Shown here: in pieces, positions 13,447-25,668 of the stretch
Layout of the letters: each line of letters opens with the position of its first letter
Position numbering within the stretch: the first letter of the stretch is position 1
The notes under the pieces: model-generated
Told to the model about the DNA's origin: nothing
Database searches by the model: none
The model's input: the letters and a program-made list of their open reading frames with translations, nothing else
Assembly: GCA_034620365.1 (NCBI GenBank)
Contig: JAQGEQ010000272.1
Span: forward strand, 554,971 to 618,970
From: Pegea sp. RAD2-039
Taxonomy: Eukaryota > Chordata > Thaliacea > Salpida > Salpidae
DNA length: 64,000 bases
Direction of reading: 5' to 3'
Translations under genes and position numbers: made by a program

Positions 13447-14219
13447 CAACCTCCTCCGATCTCATCTCTTGCAATTGAGACCCACAATTCAAGTTTGTCT
13501 CATAGCAGCTTCAAAAATAATCAATTGGCATTTGTGAGTGAGTGAGTGAGTTCGTGAGAAGAAAGTTTCCACTAGCCATCCACCAACGCCCTCTGCAACT
13601 TTTTCTCTTCTTGTGGATCAGCAACAAAAATATTAATTATATTTGGAGGCCAAGGACTTGTTTGACTTCCCTTCGTTTGTTTCCACCTTCATCCGTTCCA
13701 TCGATGTTTGAGAAATCCTCAGCGCGTTGCAAATCGACGTCGTCACGTTTCAATGACGATTGCTAATTTTTCTGCATGCTTCTCTACCACCAACCACCTA
13801 CCAGTGTCATCTTATTTTTATTATAATGTAGAAATGTATGTTGTAGTTGTTTCTATTATCGTCTCATTCTCTTACTTTGTCCGAGAACTGTTAGTTTTAA
13901 ACGAAATTGGTAATAATAAGAAGTGTAAAGTACAGTTTGCGCAGCCTGACTCTCTGAAGTGACATTTTGTTGCCTTAAAACCACCTAACTAACTAGGTTA
14001 ATGACAAGTACACCAGCAAGCAACCAACCATTCACCATTTAATCGTTTGTTGACAACTTTTCCAATTTTCTCTTTAATTTGCTTTTTCAATATTTCTTTT
14101 CTGTGGCGCTCAGTGACGATGGGTTAGTCTTTGATTTCTTTATTAATATCGAAACGGGAATATCCATTTCACTTTTTACTGGGCTCTGTTTGCATCAATA
14201 ATCCCCTGATTTAAATAAA
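13447..14219 (+). other. Probable RHOA 3' UTR
   Basis: This stretch follows the RHOA stop and is less AT-rich than the flanks. It has a short TGAG microsatellite (about 13534-13550), and an AATAAA poly(A) signal stands at 14214-14219. Open stretches inside it have no family resemblance, so I read it as untranslated. Confidence 0.5.
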
Positions 14220-17099
14220 ACTGCTTTAATTATTTGATGATGTCTTCATGATGTACACCAAACTACATCAACAACAAACCAACTTAGTTCAGATGTAATC
14301 GTAATTGATCAGTTGTTTATATCTGTATGGTTGTCAAAGGCTCTTAGTGTATAATACAAAATAATTCGATAGAAGAGAAGTTTTTGTGGTTAAAAGTCTC
14401 TCATGGTCGCCTTCAACCACTGCCTCTACAAGTTAGCTATCAGATTTTCTAAAAACTTTTTCAACATTGGAATTTCATTCAAATATTTTCTTCTAACTGT
14501 CGCATGTAGCAAGTCCAGACGAATTTCAGAAATTTATTCAATTCTTCATCTTCAAAAGTAGTCCTAAAAGTTGTTCTTAAGATATTTGTTAAATCATCAA
14601 CTCCAGTTTAATTTTGATTAATAAGTAATTTGCATCAAGTTGACAACTCAAACTAACTATTTATCCCTAAACCAGTTTATCCAAAGCAGATATAAGTTAG
14701 TAAATGTGTCGTGTTATTTACCACCAAGATAGTTTCCTGGATAATCTCTAAACAACAAGTGCTTACTCGCTAATGTCCTGCTGCTAACTACGTAAAAATT
14801 AATTGCAATTGTGGTTTAAGGAAATCGTGACTTTAATGGCTTTTGCTAACATTTCACTTGTGAAGTTGAATTGATAAAAACATATTTGCTGAATTTTTGT
14901 GGTTTTTCAAATTGTTCTTTTGGTTTTTTTGAATATTTCTTGATGTAAAATTTTGATATAAATTTATGTGAATGCCACAAAATATTTCAGTTTTTTGTTG
15001 AAATTGAAAAACATTTCTAACAAAAATCAATTCTTTATCATTTTATTTACTTGTTTGTTTGGTTTCAACTTGATGTTTGTAAATCTGCTAGTTATCAAAT
15101 AACTTTTCGGATGTTTAATGATGTTCTCTTTAATTTACAAATTTCATCAGCTTCATATACTCGTTAAATTTGTTTCATCTCTTTTGCTCTTAAGATTACA
15201 TTTTAGAAGATGTTTGTAAACCATTTCATTAACTTTTTGTGACTTCTATCTTCTAATAAGTTAAGTTTAGTCCACATCATATAGACTTAACTGAATTCAA
15301 ACTAACTTTAAACAATTTGATTTATTCACTGATTTTTTTGGCATAACAATTTCAAATCTAAAGTTTTTCTCAAAAAAATTCCAATTATTTTGTTTAAAAC
15401 TTCTTTTCGTCGATAATATTTGTTTATTTTTATATATCTCTCTCTTAATTTGGATGGTGCTAAACTGATCTGAGGTATTTCAGTGAAATATTTATCCAAA
15501 ACTGCATTTATGTTATCAGTTTCTTTTTGAAGAATGTCGATTTTGTGAAGATATTAGATTGGATAATTTTTATCACTTAATACTTAACAAGAATTTGGTT
15601 AAGTCAGAAACTGCTAATAATTAACAGAAGCTCACTTCTCTTTCTTCTCTTTTTTTATGTCTTCTTTTTTGGCCAACTCCTTTGTAGCTTCTAAACTATT
15701 TGATTTAATTAGAATTTGACTTCAAACTTTGGTTTGTGATCTGAACAATTCTAATCTGATGTAAAACTGAACAAATGAGATACTTTCTGGAGTAATTATC
15801 ATCTTCAGAATTAAATATTTTTGTTGTATATCTTCAACATTTATTGTTATAACTGAAATTAATTTGAATTTTGTTCAGAAAACTCTTTCACAAAATTGTT
15901 CACTTTTGTCCTAAGATTTTTGATGTTTAAATTACGTCTTCAGAACTAAAAGACGTCATAATCATAACGTCGTTACTTCAGTTTTCTTCAAAATTAGCTT
16001 CTAATTGAAATTTTCTAACTTTGAATCTTTCAACAAAACCTTTTGATTTTATCATTAACAGTTTTAAACCATCAAACTGAAATTTCTCCTAGCATTAAAC
16101 AATAATTCCAAAATTAGTTTAGCTAGTCAATTATTAAGATTAAACAAATTTCCACTTACAGGCTTACTGGTTTCATGTATCTACATCAAGTTAGCAAAAA
16201 CGAAAACATTTTTCACTATCTAGAAGTTTCTAAATATTTGATTTATTTAACAAGTTTATGACCAGCCTCATAATTTACACTTTTAATGCACTTGTGCTCA
16301 TGATTTCTACTATTTACTTAATAGCTATTATTTATACAATAAGCTAAATATTTACATCTTATTTTTGATTTATCACAAAAGCTCGTTTCTACTAACAACC
16401 AGCGATAAAACTGAAGTAGCAATATTTTTGAAAACCCTGAAAATCATTCGTAAGTCCCCAACATTAAAAAGTTTCAAAAGATCATCTTATATTAAAGAGC
16501 TTCAAAATATAAAAAAAAAAGTTCTTTTCAAACTTTGATTAATTTTTGAAACTAATTTTCTCTGAAGTATTTTGCTATCTCATTAGTTTAGCATCCGAGA
16601 ACAGAACATCTTTATATGGTTAATATTTATAACTTTAAAGCAATTAAATTTGAAAAGAAATTAAATAAATATTTAATATTCAAACTTAATAGATTTATGT
16701 AAAATTTAATTAGTATGAAATATTTTTTTAGTACTTTAATAAACCAGTTCAAAAGAAAATGTTGAAATTTTATTTATTTAACGCATGGCTAAAAATAATA
16801 CAGCTCTTTTAGTGAATACAGATTTATAAAGAAATAATAAAAGGTCACTGGTACCACAGTTCAATATCAGTAGTGAAAAAAGATAGAAAACTGCAAAAGC
16901 AAATTGATGCAAGCTATACTAGAGATCAAAATGAAATTTTATACAAATTAAGTGAAAAAAGATCGATAGTATATCGTTTTGCAACAAATTACTCCAGTCA
17001 TACTTCTTAGACATAGTTCTTAGAGGTGATAGAGTTCGCTGCCGTGATAGAGTCGGGAAGAAAACTCCAAAACGGTTACTCTGTTGAAAAAGCTTCTAA

Positions 17100-17240
17100 C
17101 CTACCAGGGTAGTCTTTAAATTATTTCTAGGATTGGTTTTAAAATACAAACTTTTAAGGACGCGTGGAAGCATAATATGTGTCCATCTAGGCTTCAACTC
17201 AGGATCTTCCATATGGTAAGCGGTGCGATACGCCACACAG
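17100..17240 (-). mobile_element. SINE copy with tRNA-like head
   Basis: On the minus strand the element starts near 17240 with GTGGCGTATCGCACCGCTTA, an A-box-like region. It continues through GAGTTGAAGCC, which is B-box-like, and then GCCTAGATGGACACATATT. The last word is the same head-body junction seen at 58970-58988 (GCCTAGGTAGACACATATT). The body continues with GTTTGTATTTTAAAACCAAT and CCTAGAAA, also shared but diverged and shorter. Confidence 0.7.
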
Positions 17241-18016
17241 ATGGCAAAGTTAATAATAAATCGTATAAGGACTAATATGAGATGTAATACTACATCAAAA
17301 GATTTACAAATGTCCTTATAGCTGATATTAGTAGCTTTGTCATCTGCTGAGGAGCAATAGTCACCGGTGAAGACAGGATGATAGCTGGTCACTGCAGGAT
17401 GTTCGAGAAAGGAACCTGAATTGATATTCAGTAAATAAGTTATTGTAGAGAAGACGACTCAGAATTTTTCGTGAAAGAATCAATTTGAAAAATTTGACTT
17501 TTATTCATTACATTCAAATATTTGTTGGAAATTATTTAGTGATAGACCCAAAGAGTTAAACAGTGAGATTTTGAAAATGTTTAAGGGTTATAAATAATAA
17601 CTTTGATCTTAAGGTAGTAAAGAGCTAAAGATTGCCATTATTTATCAGCATACTAACCAAACACAAACTTCTATAGTCAGAGATAAATAAAATTTTTACT
17701 GATACTAGCTAGAAAAAGCCAGCTAAAGCGATTTAAAAAATCAACTTGAAAATTGCTTTTAAAACGCAGAATCATAAGCATTAGGCTAATTTTGTTTTAT
17801 TTTGAGATATTGAAAATGTAGTTGATGATTATGTCTTATAAACTCTCCAGTTTTTCTGTTACTATTTAACAATTACAATTAAAATAAAAAGATAAAATAA
17901 ATAGCTATTAGTTTTCATCTCTAACCATAATCTTTGGAAGAATTTCAATGTATATGCAATACATAAATACGAATACCTTACTTTTTATTACGTTGAAAAT
18001 AATAACTATTTATTAC

Positions 18017-18066
18017 AATAAATGCAAAGGAGGGTGCCTATAGAGAGCACCTCCCGCTAACACACA
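18017..18066 (+). repeat. Hairpin-forming dispersed repeat, copy 1
   Basis: The sequence AATAAATGCAAAG is followed by an inverted repeat (GGAGGGTGC paired with GCACCTCC, one bulged base, loop CTATAGAGA) and then CGCTAACACACA. The same arrangement recurs at 22119-22165 with a few changes, including changes on both arms. Identity is unknown. Confidence 0.7.
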
Positions 18067-19495
18067 ATATCAATTAGTTCACGAAATTAAATTTGCTTTA
18101 AACTTTTCTTAAACTTGGTAAGTATTATAATGTCATTTTAATTATTTTTTATAAATCAAATATATATTATTACTAAATATGTGTATTTTTTTATTTTATA
18201 AGCTACAAAGCCGTAATGTACAACAAATGTTTCTTCAAAGTGTGTAATAACTGTTTCGATTTTGGGGTTATTCAAATTTCATGAAAATATTAAAAGACCG
18301 TTCAGGTGAAAATTCAATCATATATAAATTTATTTGAAATTAATAGATATAAAATATATAAATAAATAAATGGATATAAAAAAATTGCAATATAGATCAT
18401 TTAAGATATATAATAATAAAAGGGTATAATATCAAATAAAAGCTTATAAATAATTTGGTTTAATCGGGTTTTAGTCATGCATGTATTACTAAAACAACTT
18501 TTTCTTCTTCTTTTTTCCCTCACCCTAAAATCGATGGTTAGAATAAACTTTCTAAAACTATTTTTGATCAAATTGATAAACTTATTTGTATTTTCGATCA
18601 TATGATATAGTTCCTTTTTCATTGTTGAAATTTTATCTTAATTAGTTAACTTTTTTATCAAAACTTTTTTTATCAATCAAAACTTTTGCATCTTTAATTT
18701 TATTCTACTTTTTGAAAGTTTTTGTTTTAATAATATTTAAAAATTCTGTATAAACTTCAGCAGCAATTTTTTTTTGGTTGTTTTTTATACTTTTGTAGGA
18801 AAATGCTTTTATTTTTGTAAATTTTATTTATTGTTTAAGTTTTACCATAAGTATAATTATTATAATTTTATAATAGATTATTAAGTGTTGTTAATTTTTT
18901 GAATTATTTTAGAATAATTAGCAAAATTATATTTCTTCATAATAATTAACTTTTAATGATTTGAAATATACATTTGATAATATTTTAACAGACAATATTT
19001 TTATTATGTATCATCCAACAAAGTAGCCTATTAGTTTTATGTTGTTTAAGATCAATTTAAAATGGTGCATATGTTTAAGTACAGATTTCAAAATTTTAAT
19101 ATTTAAGTATTTCTGTAATAACATTTTTTGTTTGAAATCTTATATTGATTTTGTTCAGAATTGTTTAAATTACTTCATACCAATTTTTCAAGTTTTTTAG
19201 GACTTTAATTATTTTAACCCTATTAAAACCATTTTCCTCATACAAAGACTCTTTTTAAGCTTTATTATAAATTCTTGCAATGTTGTAAGCTTTTGACCCC
19301 TTTATAGTTTCTTTTGTTCAAGAATATTAATGGTTATTTTTATCTTAAATTTAATTATTTCTTTAAAAACTGAATTATTTACTGTGTAGGTTTATTGTTT
19401 AAAATTACCCATTCAATAATTTTAATAACACCCATTAGACCAATAGCTACTTCAATAGGGCAACATCAGTTTAGAATCCTCTTCTAGACTTGAGA

Positions 19496-19680
19496 AGTAA
19501 TATTTTATGCTGCCATTTTTTGTAATACATCTGCTTATTTTGGTTTCTATTATAGTGCTAAGTTTTTTGTCATACAGTGCTCCTATTTTTCTATCAGCTT
19601 ATGTTCTTTTTCTATAGTTATGTTACTTTGTGTTTCTATAAGAGCTGAATAATTTGTCATCTGCAGTAATGTGTTCATTA
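19496..19680 (+). repeat. Diverged ~200-bp repeat upstream of ferrochelatase
   Basis: Ordered words shared with 24629-24835 are AAGTAATATTT, CTTATTTTG, TTTCTATTATAG, TATAAGAGCTG, ATAATTT, TCATCTG and AGT.ATG. Both copies lie upstream of intronless genes for mitochondrial proteins. Whether this is a decayed transposon or a shared leader or control element cannot be decided by eye. Confidence 0.5.
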
Positions 19681-19819
19681 AATGCACATCTACTCATTTG
19701 ATTCATTACTTATCTTTAATTTATTTTTATATATTGTTTATCTGATTGTTTCTTTTTTTAGATAAAAATCTCTTATTCAAGTTTATGAAATAGATAATTA
19801 AATATTGGCAACTTTAAGA

Positions 19820-21004
19820 ATGTCTCTGATAAGAATGTTTAATTCTATGTCGTACACTTGTAATGTCAAAACATTGTTACAATCTTCTGTTAAAAGTTTT
19901 AGTACAGGCTGCATACAGATGCAGAAACCTAAAACTGGTGTTTTGCTTCTTAACATGGGTGGCCCAGAAAAAACAGAAGGTGTTTATGATTTCCTAAAAA
20001 ACTTATTCTCAGATCCAGATTTAATTCCTTTGCCAGCAAGAAAGAGATTAGCTCCTTTAATTGCAAAGCGAAGAACTCCAAAAATTATTAAACAGTATTC
20101 AGAAATAGGAGGAGGTTCCCCAATCAAGAAGTGGACTAACATCCAAGGGAAAGGAATGACAGAGATTCTAGATAAAATCAGTCCTTCAACAGCTCCTCAT
20201 AAACATTATATTGGATTTCGATATGTCCCTACATTAACAGAAGATGCACTCGATCAAATGTATGAAGATGGTGTTGAAAGGGCAGTAGCTTTCACCCAAT
20301 ACCCTCAGTACAGTTGCTCAACTACGGGGAGTAGTTTAAATGCTATAGTGAGACACTTTAAGAAGAATTCTATTGGTGCAAATGCCATGAAATGGAGTGT
20401 GATTGACAGGTGGCCTGTTCATCATCGTCTAATTGAAGCATTTGGAGAAAGAACAAAAGAAGGATTGAATAAATTCCCCAAAGAAGTTCGTGATAAAACT
20501 GTGATTCTATTTTCTGCTCATTCTCTGCCTATGTCTGTTGTTAATCGAGGTGACCCCTACCCTGCTGAAGTTGCCGCTACTGTGAATGGTGTAATGCAGT
20601 ATATAGGACATTCAAACCCTTATAGACTTGTCTGGCAATCAAAAGTCGGTCCAATGCCATGGTTAGGGGCTCAGACTGATGATGCTATTAAAGGATTGTC
20701 TGAAAATGGGTATAAAAATGTTTTGTTGATACCAATTGCTTTTACAAGTGATCATATTGAGACTTTATATGAATTAGATTTGGAATATATTGGTGAACTT
20801 GGGGCAGAATGTGGAATTGAGAATATACATAGAGCTGAATCTTTGAATGATAGTCCAATTTTTATTCAAGGAATGGCTGAGCTTGTTAAATCTCATTTAG
20901 ATGAGAATAAGAAATGTACTAAGCAGCTAGAGTTACGATGCCCAATGTGTACCAACCAAACTTGTTGGCATATGAGAAAGTTTTTTGTCAATGGACAGAT
21001 TTAG
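19820..21004 (+). CDS. FECH: Ferrochelatase, mitochondrial, with [2Fe-2S] cluster ligands; intronless
   Basis: Inserts Fe2+ into protoporphyrin IX, the last step of haem synthesis, at the matrix side of the inner mitochondrial membrane. Counted from the first ATG (19820), the protein has 394 residues. An in-frame TAA (19799-19801) lies upstream, so TTG 19805 is not needed as a start. The N-terminus is basic and hydroxylated (SVKSFSTGC), as in a transit peptide. Core motifs are [42 protein letters not shown] with the catalytic His (about residue 234), and [11 protein letters not shown] with the active-site Glu (about 314). The four cluster cysteines of animal ferrochelatases are present: one at about 166 (QYSCST), and three at about 374, 377 and 382 in CPMCTNQTC near the C-terminus. 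An acceptor-like TTTTTTTAG ends at 19761, 58 nt upstream of the ATG. Confidence 0.97.
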   Translation: MSLIRMFNSMSYTCNVKTLLQSSVKSFSTGCIQMQKPKTGVLLLNMGGPEKTEGVYDFLKNLFSDPDLIPLPARKRLAPLIAKRRTPKIIKQYSEIGGGSPIKKWTNIQGKGMTEILDKISPSTAPHKHYIGFRYVPTLTEDALDQMYEDGVERAVAFTQYPQYSCSTTGSSLNAIVRHFKKNSIGANAMKWSVIDRWPVHHRLIEAFGERTKEGLNKFPKEVRDKTVILFSAHSLPMSVVNRGDPYPAEVAATVNGVMQYIGHSNPYRLVWQSKVGPMPWLGAQTDDAIKGLSENGYKNVLLIPIAFTSDHIETLYELDLEYIGELGAECGIENIHRAESLNDSPIFIQGMAELVKSHLDENKKCTKQLELRCPMCTNQTCWHMRKFFVNGQI

Positions 21005-23229
21005 ATTTATTTCTTGTTAATTTAAAGATCTCGAAACTAAAATCTGTACTGCTTTCTAAATATTCCTTAGATACACAAATGTCCTCTTGTACATCTTTTA
21101 TTACATTTCGTTTATTTAATTTATAAATTTTAGATTTAAATTGGTTTTGATTTAAGCTACAATCATGATTTGTTTCAATCAGTACCACCTAAGTACTATT
21201 AAATTTACAAAATTTATTTGACTAAACCGAGGACTTCGAGTTTTTTCAACCAGCATGATTTCAAATGATTCTAGCATAAAACTAATCTAATTGTCTATTA
21301 TTTGATTTAGATTTTATTTGAAATACAAAGTGATCTCACTAAATTGGTTTTTGATTTTTTTTTGCTATTGACTGGCATAGCTTTGACCTCAAGTAAATTA
21401 TACAAATAAAGTTGATACCAAAGCTTAACACTTTTTTAAAAAGTTTTTTTTAATGTATTTTAATCAATAAATTTCTACTGTGATTTAAAATCTTAAAACA
21501 TATGTTTCAAATACCACAGCAAATACAAACATTTAAATAATTTAATCAACTTAAATAAATAAGCCAAAATGCTTATTCAAATAAATTTATAAGAAAAGTT
21601 TTTTTTAATTTCAAAAAGAAAACTTATTTAGTTGTTATCTTTTAAAAGAACTATTTCTTTTTTAAAGCCAACAAATTTTAAAAATGGAAAATGAAGTAAT
21701 TGCCTGAAGTTTTATCAAAGTCATTATTTGCAAGCCTATACTTTAGGTGACCCTGATCAACCACGCCACAATAGAACTGGTCGCTACCAGCAGCGAGGGA
21801 CTATTAGAGTTATTGCAGATACAGAAATGCTTTACAAATTAAAGTCTATCGAAATAATTCTTTTCAAATTTATTCATCATTATTTTTTAAATAAACTTTT
21901 AGTAAAAAGTTTTGAAAGAGTTTTGAAGTTTCAAAAGAAATTTTCTTACTCTAATCTTCAGAAACAAACTTTTTGATTATTGATTGCCACTTATGTTGAT
22001 TTCCAAGTAGTCCTTAGTGTTAAAGATCTCTCATTTTCTCGATTAACATTTAAACATTTTTCAAGATGTTTATAATTTAGAGAAAACTTACAATTGCAAT
22101 TCAAGTTGTATTTATTTTAATAAATGCAAAGGGTGCCTAAGGAGAGCACCTCTCGCTAACATACATTCTCACAAATAATATCTATTAAGTTAGAAGTATA
22201 GAAAGCAAAAGATGTAACACGTGGCATTTCAGTAGTCCTCAAAACATATAACAGTTAACAATTACATAGAATGTTAATAATATAAAAAAGTGAAATTATA
22301 AACAATCAAAATTTATTTTATTGAAAATTTTTACAAAAAGTTTTTAATCTAGAGAAAACTTACGATTCAGGTTATATTATAAATAATCAAAATTTAATGC
22401 AAAGTTTAATTCATCAAAATTATGTTCAAATATTCTTCCAATCTTGGATTGTTAAACAAAGTTTGCACTGACTACTATTTGATTGAATTGAAGAAATTAC
22501 AATTGCCAACTAAGCGGTGGTATTTGAGAAATTGGTTTGATTAGTTGTTTTAAAACTTTACCTTTAAGTGCAGCTGCTAATTTGTCTTTCAAAGTTTGAA
22601 AAAAATATTATAGTCACATAAATTGTCAAAGAAGAAAAAGCTTTTTTTCATATTTTTCTAAAAAACCAAACAACCTGATCTGAAATGATTGAAACATGGT
22701 TTTAAAAGTTGAAGTAAGATTCGGTAGCAACAAGTTTTTGTTAAAAGTATTTTTTGAGTAGAAAAAAAATAAAAATATTTTTTTCATTAATAATATTTGT
22801 CAGATTAATAAAATATTTGTCTTTACGTTTTCATTTCCAAAGGTTCTCAACATTAATTAATCTTTTTAGTAAAAAATTTAAGTTGTTAAGCTGATGATTT
22901 AAAATAAATAATAAACAAATAAGTAGATCTCTCTAGAAGCTCTATTGCTAAAAAATTGTGAATTAAACTTTTGATCATATTGTTTCTCAATAGTTTTGAA
23001 GTATTTTTATAAGAAATTCTGATTGTTAATTTTCATTTCTTAATTTTCATCTAAGTATTATTATTAATAGTAAATCAGAATTGGCATCTAACAATTTATT
23101 ATTATATATAAAAAACATACTTATATCATGTTTGGTTTATGATGTTGATATTAGTAATTGTTTTTACAATATAACACACCGAGGGTCAAAACTAGCTTAC
23201 TGGGTGTTTACTGTTAGTAATAATAAGGG
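21005..23229. other. Intergenic; one hairpin repeat copy
   Basis: AT-rich spacer after ferrochelatase. An AATAAA near 21404 could serve the ferrochelatase transcript. The hairpin repeat copy 2 lies at 22119-22165. A short phrase (AGAGAAAACTTAC) occurs near both 22080 and 22348. I could not relate the open stretch 21728-21976 to any family. Confidence 0.5.
22119..22165 (+). repeat. Hairpin-forming dispersed repeat, copy 2
   Basis: AATAAATGCAAAG is followed by GGGTGCCTAAGGAGAGCACC, whose ends GGTGC and GCACC pair, and then TCTCGCTAACATACA. It matches copy 1 at 18017-18066 across the hairpin and both flanks. Confidence 0.7.
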
Positions 23230-24015
23230 CCTGCTTCGGCCAAGAACGGCCATACAGAATGCGCTTTTATTGATGGAATACAAATACTTTAGGGTTTCTT
23301 TATTTTTTCCAAAGCTAGTCTTTCTTCTCATTCTATCAGTTGTTTACGAAGTAGAAAGACCCATTTGAAGCGATATGCTTCGGTATCAATTGCTTGAGTT
23401 TTCAGCGATTACATATCGTGCTTGCAGGTATCTTTTAAACGGAGGCAGGGGTGGCCGATGTTGCATTTGCTATTAGATAGCTCCTCATACAAAAAATCCG
23501 TATGTCGTCCATCTGACAGATGTGTCCGAGCTAGCGAAGCCTTTGCTTGCTTAGAATGCTGTGCATTGTTGTCAGACCTTAAGTCAACCTTAAGACTTTC
23601 TTATTTATAAGAGATATTTGTCCGTAATATGCAGTGAAGACAAAGAAAGGTATTAAGTTTATTTTCATTTGCCCTTGACAAAGTCGAAGCTTCGATGGCG
23701 TATAGCAGCGTACTGCAGAGAAGTGCTGCGTAGATGGCAGCTTTTGTTTAATAGATAGTTTTTGATTATCCCAGACCCTGGAGGTGAACCGTACAAATAT
23801 GCTAGATGCTTTACTGATACAGCTGTTGATCATGGTTTCGATCGATGCTGATGATGTCATTTTTGAGCCGAGATAGAAAAATCTATCTCTAGCCTCAACG
23901 ACGCAGCCATTGATTGGCTGTGGAACGTTAAAACCTTTGCTTTGAACTTTTGTAATTTTTAGAATGATTTTAATTCCAAAGTGTTTACTTTTACTAACAT
24001 GTTGATAAGGCCTTT
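23230..24015 (-). mobile_element. LINE relic: reverse transcriptase C-terminal region and tail, frameshifted
   Basis: Read on the minus strand from about 24000 leftwards, typical LINE segments appear in order. They are FGIKIILKITKVQ, FNVPQPINGC, DRFFYLGSKM, SSIFVRFTSRVWDN, then AAIYAALLCSTLLYAIEAST after a frame change. These are followed by GHICQMDDIRI, LYEELSNSKC, RLKDTCKHDM and finally RFKWVFLLRKQL. They correspond to the RT thumb, the YGSEAW-type motif and the GH..RMDD...GK..GRP..R.KD.C.RD tail of non-LTR elements. At least two frameshifts and several stops mark it as dead. It is a different piece of a LINE from the one at 2740-3050. Confidence 0.85.
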
Positions 24016-25628
24016 AGTTAGAAAATCGCGGATTTTAATCTGATTGGAGAAAACAATTTCAAATTGAAGTAGATAACAAGGCGCTACATTTTAAGTTTAT
24101 TGCTTATAAATTTGAACGAGGATCATAAAAATTAAAAGCTAAAAAACCGAAAATATGCCTTATAACTAGATTTTGTATAACACATTTTTGAAATTGTTTG
24201 TAACAATATCCCATTAAAAACTAATTAATGCCAAATATTGACAACTTTACCAAAATTTATAAACAATTATCGCATATAAAAATTTAGTTCTTTATAGCTA
24301 AATAATTTTGAATAGCTTCAGTGTAAAAATGATAGTTTAAGATATAATTTTTTAAATGGTGCTTTTTAGTCTAAATACGCAAGTCTCAATAAAATAATAA
24401 ATAAGGTCAAATTAGTAAAGCTCCGAATATGATATTGACTAATTACTTTCTACAGCATTTTCAGTTTGTTGTGAAACTTTTTATTTTATTTTGAGCATTT
24501 ATTTAAGAGTTCGATAAGAAAAAGTGATTTAAATTTATTTTAAACTGATTTTATCTTTCACATTATTTAAATCCATTCTTGCATATCTGAAATTTTGTTA
24601 AGAAAACGTAATTCAAGTGATTTATTATCAAGTAATATTTACTGATGGTTTCTTAATTTTTTACTTATTTTGTGTTTTTGATTACTTATTTATATTTATA
24701 CATCTTAAGTCTCACTTCTCTTTCTATTATAGTTTTGCTAAATTTTAGTACTTCAGACTTTTTCATTATTTTCTTCTCATATTGTTTGTTTGTTATAAGA
24801 GCTGCATAATTTTTCATCTGTAGTCATGGAGTGAATAGAATAAATAAATAACAACTGTTCAAATTTTTTATATGAAGCAACCTTAAGCTTGAAAGTTAAA
24901 TTTATTATTATAGTAAGAAAATGCCTAAAAAAACTTACAATAAGAATTTTGATTACTATGGTTTTCTTTTATACCACAACAAATTTATTTTTAAATAATT
25001 TAATTTATATAATTTTTACTTTACTATTTAAGCTATTAAAAAACATTTCGTTTTTAGTTTAGATATTGAAGAACTTCAACTTTTTGGTGTATGAATGGTT
25101 TTAAAATTTTTTGAAATGCTTTTATTTATTAGATAATTACTTTATGTTTCAATTAATTCTTATAAGAAAGTTTGTTTTTGAATAAATATTTTATATATGT
25201 ATCACATTGATAGAATAAATTATCAATATCTAGAATAAGTTAATTTTATGGTTTATATAAACACTATTATTTTTAGTTATGAATTTAAAACATATTCAAT
25301 AATTTTAATTAAAAATTTAGTTAATTACATAAAATGTTATTTAAACCTGGTACTATTGCCACTAAAATTTTACTTAACTGTTTTTGAATTTCAATATTTA
25401 TTATTAGTTTTTTAATTTGATACATTCTGATCAAAAACATAATTTGATAATTGTAGATGTCAGAAAAAATTTCAGACAAAAATTTTTATTAAAAAAAAGA
25501 AGTATGATTATATTTGTTGACTCATAAAGTAATATTAGCAGATAAAAAGTAAGAATTGATTAACATATAAATAATTGTTTCTATTTTTAAGTTATTCTTT
25601 TTAAAACTTAATATTTTGTTATTTGTAG
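24016..25628. other. Intergenic upstream of NDUFS1
   Basis: No exon seen. It includes the second copy of the ~200-bp repeat (24629-24835). A 3' acceptor-like TTATTTGTAG ends at 25628, 40 nt before the NDUFS1 start codon. Confidence 0.5.
24629..24835 (+). repeat. Diverged ~200-bp repeat upstream of NDUFS1
   Basis: Second copy of the repeat described at 19496-19680. The best-kept portion is TTATAAGAGCTGCATAATTT followed by TCATCTG and AGTCATG. Confidence 0.5.
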
Positions 25629-25668
25629 ATTAACTTTAAAGATAACAGAAACAATTTAAAATATAGTT

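Larger units (their letters stand above)
14220..19495. other. Gene-poor intergenic region
   Basis: No exon is recognisable over 5.3 kb. It contains a SINE copy (about 17100-17240, minus) and the hairpin repeat at 18017-18066, both listed separately. The open stretch 17392-17096 on the minus strand overlaps the SINE head and is not a gene. Confidence 0.6.

Noticed and set aside
17096..17392. 98-codon minus-strand ORF
   Set aside because: Its C-terminal half overlaps the SINE tRNA-like head, and no family similarity is visible.
21728..21976. 82-codon plus-strand ORF with DPDQPRHNRTGRYQQR
   Set aside because: No recognised family, splice context or conserved motif; it becomes a low-complexity AT-rich translation after 35 codons.
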